44,798 bases of DNA from positions 1 to 44,798 of the forward strand of contig JAKLPV010000200.1 of the NCBI GenBank assembly GCA_022013685.1, given 5' to 3'. Position numbers and translations under genes: made by a program. Of the stretch, positions 40,658-44,798 are shown piece after piece; position 1 is the first letter of the stretch, and the number at the start of each line of letters is the position of its first letter. This stretch comes from Anaerolineae bacterium (GTDB lineage: Bacteria; Chloroflexota; Anaerolineae; Anaerolineales; Villigracilaceae). The notes under the pieces were generated by a model. The model searched no databases. It was given only the letters and a program-made list of their open reading frames with translations, and was not told the origin of the DNA.

Positions 40658-41364
40658 TACTTGACTTCGTCAGATCCCTGCGGCAGGGCTTCGGTGATGC
40701 GCTTGTACTCAAGCGCCGGTAGAGGCTGAGACTTTGCCGCCTTGCGGAAAAATTCCTTGAGCGCAGCAACCTTGAGGGCCGGATATGGCGCATCTTGCAC
40801 TTGCAGGTCGGCGCGATCATCGGTAAAAGCCAGGACAGCATTAATGGGCGGGATTTGTTCGCCAAATTCTTTTTGCAGGAATTTCTTCAAGTTTTCGCTA
40901 TCCGTTTCGATTTCAATATCGGGGCGGCCCAGACCTTCCTGGGCAAAGATCTTCAGGTAATTGAGCAAAAACCCGCCGCCTTTTTGACGCCAGCGTCCCT
41001 TTTCGTAGGTGATGGTGCCACGCTGGTAGTAGGGTTCGATAATCCAGACCCCGGCGGGGCCGACCAACAGATGTGAGACAGGCGCCGTGTAATGATAAAG
41101 AGTGTAATCCTTTGTCATGCCCTTGAGGGCGGCAGTGAGGCGCTCGTCGACACGCGGACGGCGTCCCCAGCGATTGCCAAAGTAGATGCCAAATTGCGAG
41201 AGCAGGAAACCGGCCAGCAGCGCGCCAAAAGAGAGGGTGACCTGGTCAGGATAGGCAAACGTCACGTATATACCACCACCCAGAATGAGCAGGGCCACCA
41301 GGCTGGAGTAACGCCCAATGGCGGTGTTACGTTTGATGATCTTTTCGTCGAGTACGATTTTCAT
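40657..41364 (-). CDS. Membrane protein with NERD-like domain
   Basis: 235 residues from the ATG at 41364, with AAGGA eight bases upstream. Two membrane helices lie at about 20-65. The C-terminal domain has the NERD-like layout HLLVGPAGVWIIEPYYQRGTI, but where nuclease-type NERD domains have a lysine after the glutamate this has Pro-Tyr-Tyr, so catalysis is doubtful. A PINAVLAFTDDRADLQV strand follows. It is coupled to the YgjP-like gene by TAATG. Function unknown. Confidence 0.65.
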   Translation of the reverse strand: MKIVLDEKIIKRNTAIGRYSSLVALLILGGGIYVTFAYPDQVTLSFGALLAGFLLSQFGIYFGNRWGRRPRVDERLTAALKGMTKDYTLYHYTAPVSHLLVGPAGVWIIEPYYQRGTITYEKGRWRQKGGGFLLNYLKIFAQEGLGRPDIEIETDSENLKKFLQKEFGEQIPPINAVLAFTDDRADLQVQDAPYPALKVAALKEFFRKAAKSQPLPALEYKRITEALPQGSDEVK

Positions 41365-41474
41365 GAGGAGGTTCCTTGTGGATGTTTCATAAAGAAGAGA
41401 GACAAGTCCTTCGACTACGCCGCGCAACCCCACCAAAAAACGCAGGGCTAGCGAACGCACGGCTCCGCTCAGGA

Positions 41475-42722
41475 CTAATCAATATAACGTTTCAGGACAA
41501 CGCAGGCATTCTGGCCGCCCAGGCCAAACGAATTGGACAGGGCTACATTGACCCGCTGATTGCGGGCCACATTTGGCACATAGTCCAGATCGAGTTCGGG
41601 GTCGGGAGTTTCATAGTTGATGGTCGGGGTAATGATGCCTTCGCTGATAATCTTGGCGCAGGCGATCGTCTCCAGCGCACCGGAAGCGCCCATGGCGTGA
41701 CCGATCATGGATTTGATCGAAGAAATCGCCAGTTTATAAGCATACTCACCAAAGACAGCCTTGATGGCGCGGGTTTCGGTTGGGTCATTGAGCGGCGTGG
41801 ATGTGCCATGCGCATTGATATAGTCCACATCTTCAGGCTTTAGCCCTGCATCGGCAATCGCCCACTTCATGGCGCGGATTGGGCCAGCAGCTTCGGGGTC
41901 CGGCGCGGCCATGTGGAAACCATCGGACGAGGAGGCCTGCCCGGCCAGTTCGGCATAAATCCGCGCGCCGCGCGCCAGGGCGTGTTCGAGCGATTCGAGC
42001 ACCAGGGCCGCCGCGCCTTCGGAAAAAATGAATCCTTCGCGATTTTTGTCGAAGGGACGCGATGCTTTTTCAGGGCAGTCGTTGTAATTGACCGGCAAGG
42101 CGCGCATGGCGCAAAAACCACCAATAGCAAAATCCTGAATGATTCCTTCCGTGCCGCCAACAATAACCACATCTGCAGAACCACGCCGAATCAGCTCCAA
42201 GCCTTCACCGACTGTCTGCGTGCCAGTGGCACAGGCCGTGCCAATGGTGCTACTGGGGCCGAGGCATTGAAATTCCTGTGAAATCAGGTAAGCGGATGTG
42301 TTCGGCAGGGAGGTGGGCACCGTGAAGGGATTCAAGCGGGTATAGCCCTGGTCGCGAATGGTACGCACTCCTTCATCGAAACGATCCATGCCGCCGATCG
42401 CGGTACCGAAAACAATCCCCGAACGCTCCGGTTCGGGCAGCGGGGTCGGCAAGCCGGCATCTTCGACAGCCAGCTTGGCCGCAGCAAAACCCATCTGGGC
42501 CGAACGCGGCACACGCCGGGCTTCTTTGCGGTCCATAAAATTTTCCGGGACAAAATCAGGCACTTCCCCGGCAATCTGACAGGGAAAGGCGCTGGCATCG
42601 AACTGGGTAATGCGACGAATGCCGGAGCGCCCATTTACCAAACCATCCCAAAAAACGGGCAGGCCGGTACCAAGGACGCTGACCACACCCATGCCGGTTA
42701 TGACAACGCGCGTTTTTTCCAT
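41475..42722 (-). CDS. fabF: 3-oxoacyl-[acyl-carrier-protein] synthase II
   Basis: 415 residues. It condenses malonyl-ACP with acyl-ACP in fatty-acid elongation. The catalytic triad is Cys164 (TIGTACATGTQ), His305 (NAHGTSTPLND) and His342 (SMIGHAMGASGA), with Lys337 (SSIKS) also conserved. The length and the single domain match FabF/FabB; FabF is more likely in this lineage. AGGAGAG lies nine bases before the ATG. It follows plsX by 23 bases in a lipid synthesis operon. Confidence 0.95.
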   Translation of the reverse strand: MEKTRVVITGMGVVSVLGTGLPVFWDGLVNGRSGIRRITQFDASAFPCQIAGEVPDFVPENFMDRKEARRVPRSAQMGFAAAKLAVEDAGLPTPLPEPERSGIVFGTAIGGMDRFDEGVRTIRDQGYTRLNPFTVPTSLPNTSAYLISQEFQCLGPSSTIGTACATGTQTVGEGLELIRRGSADVVIVGGTEGIIQDFAIGGFCAMRALPVNYNDCPEKASRPFDKNREGFIFSEGAAALVLESLEHALARGARIYAELAGQASSSDGFHMAAPDPEAAGPIRAMKWAIADAGLKPEDVDYINAHGTSTPLNDPTETRAIKAVFGEYAYKLAISSIKSMIGHAMGASGALETIACAKIISEGIITPTINYETPDPELDLDYVPNVARNQRVNVALSNSFGLGGQNACVVLKRYID

Positions 42723-42745
42723 ATAAAAAATCTCTCCTGATTATC

Positions 42746-43759
42746 CTATCCCAATCGCTCAGAAATGCCTTTACGCATGGCGGTCAATACATCCGCATCG
42801 GCAGCGTTCTTTGCCACACGGATGGCGTTCTTAATCGCAAAAGCATCCGAACGGCCATGCCCGATGAAAACCAACCCGTTCACACCCAGCAAGGGAGCTG
42901 CACCTTCTTCGGCAGGGTCGAGCAGCTTCTTGATCTTGCCCAGCGCCGGCTTGACGAGGATTCCGCCCAGCAGGGCCAGCGGTCCGCCAGTTTTGATGGC
43001 TTCCTTGATCTTGTCGACGATCAACTTAGCAACCGCTTCGGAGGATTTAAGCATGACGTTACCGGTGAAGCCATCTGTGACGGCCACATCAACGCTGCCG
43101 CCGATGACTTCCTTACCTTCAACATTGCCAAAAAAATTCAGGCCGGTGCCCTTAAGCAGCGGCGTTGCTTCACGCACCAGGCTGTTGCCTTTGCCTTCTT
43201 CTTCGCCATTCGAGAGCAAACCAACTTTGGGGTTTTTGATTCCGCGTACTTTTTCGGCATAGATGCTACCCATGATTGCAAACTGGCGCAGGTTATCAGG
43301 CTTGACATCAGGATTCGCGCCAATATCGAGTACCACGCAAGAGCCGGTTGCGGTCGGAAAAACCGGGGCAAGGGCGGGCAAATCGACGCCTTCGATCATC
43401 CCAAGGCGGAAATAAGCGGTCGCCAGGGCCGCGCCGGTATTACCAGCGGTCACAAAAGCCTGCGCCTGGCCATTCTTGACCAGGTCAATGCCGACCGCCA
43501 TCGAGTTTTTGGCGTTCGGGCGGCGGGCCTTCAAAGCCAGGGCCACACCTTTGTCCTCCATTGTCAGCATTTCAGGGGCGTGGACAATGCGCACGGGCAG
43601 GCTGCCAATATTCAGTCCATCCAGCACCGACCTGATGCGGGCTTCATCTCCCACCAGGATAACTTCCACGCCGTATTCACGGGCGGCATCCACAGCACCG
43701 GTCACATCAGGGATCGGATATTCGTCACTTCCCATCGCATCGAGGGCAATAATGGTCAT
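42746..43759 (-). CDS. plsX: Phosphate acyltransferase PlsX
   Basis: 337 residues from the ATG at 43759; the ATG just before it at 43762 is too close to AGGAG. It makes acyl-phosphate from acyl-ACP for phospholipid synthesis with PlsY. The N-terminus IIALDAMGSDEYP, AFVTAGNTGAALA, VVLDIGANPDVKPDNLRQFA and the closing GHGRSDAFAIKNAIRVA are all family signatures. It heads the plsX-fabF pair. Confidence 0.96.
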   Translation of the reverse strand: MTIIALDAMGSDEYPIPDVTGAVDAAREYGVEVILVGDEARIRSVLDGLNIGSLPVRIVHAPEMLTMEDKGVALALKARRPNAKNSMAVGIDLVKNGQAQAFVTAGNTGAALATAYFRLGMIEGVDLPALAPVFPTATGSCVVLDIGANPDVKPDNLRQFAIMGSIYAEKVRGIKNPKVGLLSNGEEEGKGNSLVREATPLLKGTGLNFFGNVEGKEVIGGSVDVAVTDGFTGNVMLKSSEAVAKLIVDKIKEAIKTGGPLALLGGILVKPALGKIKKLLDPAEEGAAPLLGVNGLVFIGHGRSDAFAIKNAIRVAKNAADADVLTAMRKGISERLG

Positions 43760-43828
43760 CATAAACTCCTGTGAATAGATTTCAAATAATATCGTGAAGT
43801 ATACCCGCTCGCCGCCATTTGAATGTGC

Positions 43829-44798
43829 TTATGGAACAACTGGCGTGAGCGCATCGGCATACAAGGTACAGTTGGCATTGGTCAATACGTTGACTTCAAG
43901 CAACTGCTGGCTAAAACTGGCAAGCCAGGCATCCCAAAAGTCGGCGGGCATATTGCGGTATAAAACCACCAGCACGCGTGGATCGGCATCCAGCGGCTCA
44001 GCGTACCAGGCCGAGGTCAGCACGCCAGGCCAGGCGCCATTCTTGGCCGCCAGGATCCTGAACGTTTTTGTATTGTCGGGGTTGAGGCGCATCGGCCATT
44101 CCAGGTAATGGCGGGCCAGTTCGCGCGCACGCGGAGAAATCGCATCGCTATCGGTGTAAACAGCCGTCATGATCCGGGCAAGGTCATTCGCGCTGGCGCG
44201 CGCGCCAAAGTTGGCAGTCACATCCCTTTGCACATCCAACTGGGCCTGGTTGGTAAAATTGGCGACATATCTCAACTCGGTTTCGCGCCAGGAATCGTCA
44301 GTTACGAACAATTGCTCCAGCCGGATTTGCTCAGCCAGAGTCGCCTCAGCGCCGAGCGATTCGAGATCGTAGGCGCCAGTCTCATGGTTGGTGATGTAAA
44401 GATACAGCCCAAGGTACGAATGCGGCTTGCTGGTCTGTTCCAACCCCAGCCGCAGATAAAGCTCGTCCCAATCCGCCAGCCCGCGCAGGCGCGATTCGAT
44501 GTAATCGGCAGCGGCATTGGAACTATAGGTCATCATTCCGTCCACAACTTCAGACAGGGTCATCGTCGCGCGGCCTGCGCCCAAAGATTTGAGGAACTCG
44601 GGATGTGCGCCGCCATCCGTGCCGGGGAGATAATACAGTTCCAGCGCTTCGAATGGAATGACTTCATCCGGGTCGAGTGAACCCGCCTCAACCTGTTCGG
44701 CGTACCCGAGCAGGAGCACAATTTTGAAAGTGGAAGCCAACGGGTAGGCCTGGTCTGCATTATGGTAAAAACCGGCCTGCGTATCGGATGGGTCAAAG
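43829..44798 (-). CDS. Beta-lactamase-fold serine hydrolase (5' end cut by window)
   Basis: The frame runs past the right edge; 322 codons are seen. SxxK is present as STFK in YPLASTFKIVLLLG, and SSNAA matches the SxN motif of class A-type enzymes. The third motif (KTG) may be KNG in AAKNGAWPG. The fold covers class A beta-lactamases, and related DD-peptidases and esterases. There is no resistance context, so a cell-wall or unknown hydrolase role is as likely as beta-lactamase. It ends 70 bases before plsX. Confidence 0.8.
   Translation of the reverse strand, partial: FDPSDTQAGFYHNADQAYPLASTFKIVLLLGYAEQVEAGSLDPDEVIPFEALELYYLPGTDGGAHPEFLKSLGAGRATMTLSEVVDGMMTYSSNAAADYIESRLRGLADWDELYLRLGLEQTSKPHSYLGLYLYITNHETGAYDLESLGAEATLAEQIRLEQLFVTDDSWRETELRYVANFTNQAQLDVQRDVTANFGARASANDLARIMTAVYTDSDAISPRARELARHYLEWPMRLNPDNTKTFRILAAKNGAWPGVLTSAWYAEPLDADPRVLVVLYRNMPADFWDAWLASFSQQLLEVNVLTNANCTLYADALTPVVP

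Noticed and set aside
43829..44798. Beta-lactamase resistance gene
   Set aside because: SxxK and SxN fit the fold, but there is no mobile or resistance context, the KTG motif is unclear and the gene is truncated.

Overview
The window is a stretch of bacterial chromosome, mostly GC-rich. No gene here fixes the phylum. The gene set (DUF4012 and DUF2723 proteins, a Wzc-type tyrosine kinase, GyrA and Rho, free-standing BirA, membrane and TPR families I associate with filamentous Anaerolineae-type bacteria) fits Chloroflexota best; this is inference, not a database result. Most genes lie on the minus strand. Plus-strand genes are an XRE regulator, a nucleotidyltransferase-like gene, gyrA, a possible structured RNA and a small membrane protein.

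Layout. (1) 1-4.6 kb: a polysaccharide export operon on the minus strand, in the order NusG/RfaH-like antiterminator, Wzm-type ABC permease, then an AT-rich SGNH/MBOAT acylation cassette, then a Wzt-type ATPase cut by the window edge. (2) 4.9-14.9 kb: XRE regulator and nucleotidyltransferase-like gene (plus), facing LMW tyrosine phosphatase, Wzc-like kinase, DUF2723 glycosyltransferase-like membrane protein, a two-repeat cysteine protein with a frameshifted signal peptide, and a DUF4012 protein (minus). (3) 15.2-17.9 kb: tRNA-Pro(CGG) and gyrA, divergent from a shared promoter region. (4) 18.0-25.4 kb: a minus-strand run of six genes: a degenerate MraZ-like protein, a GH25 lysozyme with SH3 repeats but no signal peptide, a P-loop ATPase, a TPR protein whose N-terminus resembles an inactivated STAND domain, a membrane protein, and a final gene split by an in-frame TAA. 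(5) 26.2-29.7 kb: a NarL-type two-component system with a free-standing copy of the same STAND-like domain between regulator and kinase. (6) 29.7-33.3 kb: small membrane protein, birA, LysM/M23 peptidase, rho. (7) 33.7-37.0 kb: a two-gene FAD/Fe-S amino-acid or opine dehydrogenase. (8) 37.1-39.2 kb: diguanylate cyclase, possible non-coding RNA, small membrane protein. (9) 39.2-44.8 kb: methyltransferase, YgjP-type metalloprotease, NERD-like membrane protein, fabF, plsX and a truncated beta-lactamase-fold hydrolase.

How the parts may work together. Regions 1 and 2 together can make, polymerise, modify, export and control a surface polysaccharide: phosphatase plus kinase as the Wzb/Wzc pair, the antiterminator for read-through of the long operon, MBOAT plus SGNH for O-acylation. 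Regions 4 and 5 are the best candidate for an undescribed system. A P-loop ATPase is translationally overlapped with a TPR/STAND-like protein, next to a membrane protein and a cytosolic cell-wall hydrolase, and the STAND-like module recurs inside the neighbouring two-component operon. I read this as a possible NTPase-controlled envelope-stress or conflict system; function is inferred only from domains and gene order. A three-copy intergenic palindromic repeat (12.2, 31.9 and 33.5 kb) is also present. I saw no CRISPR array, rRNA, prophage structural gene or transposase.
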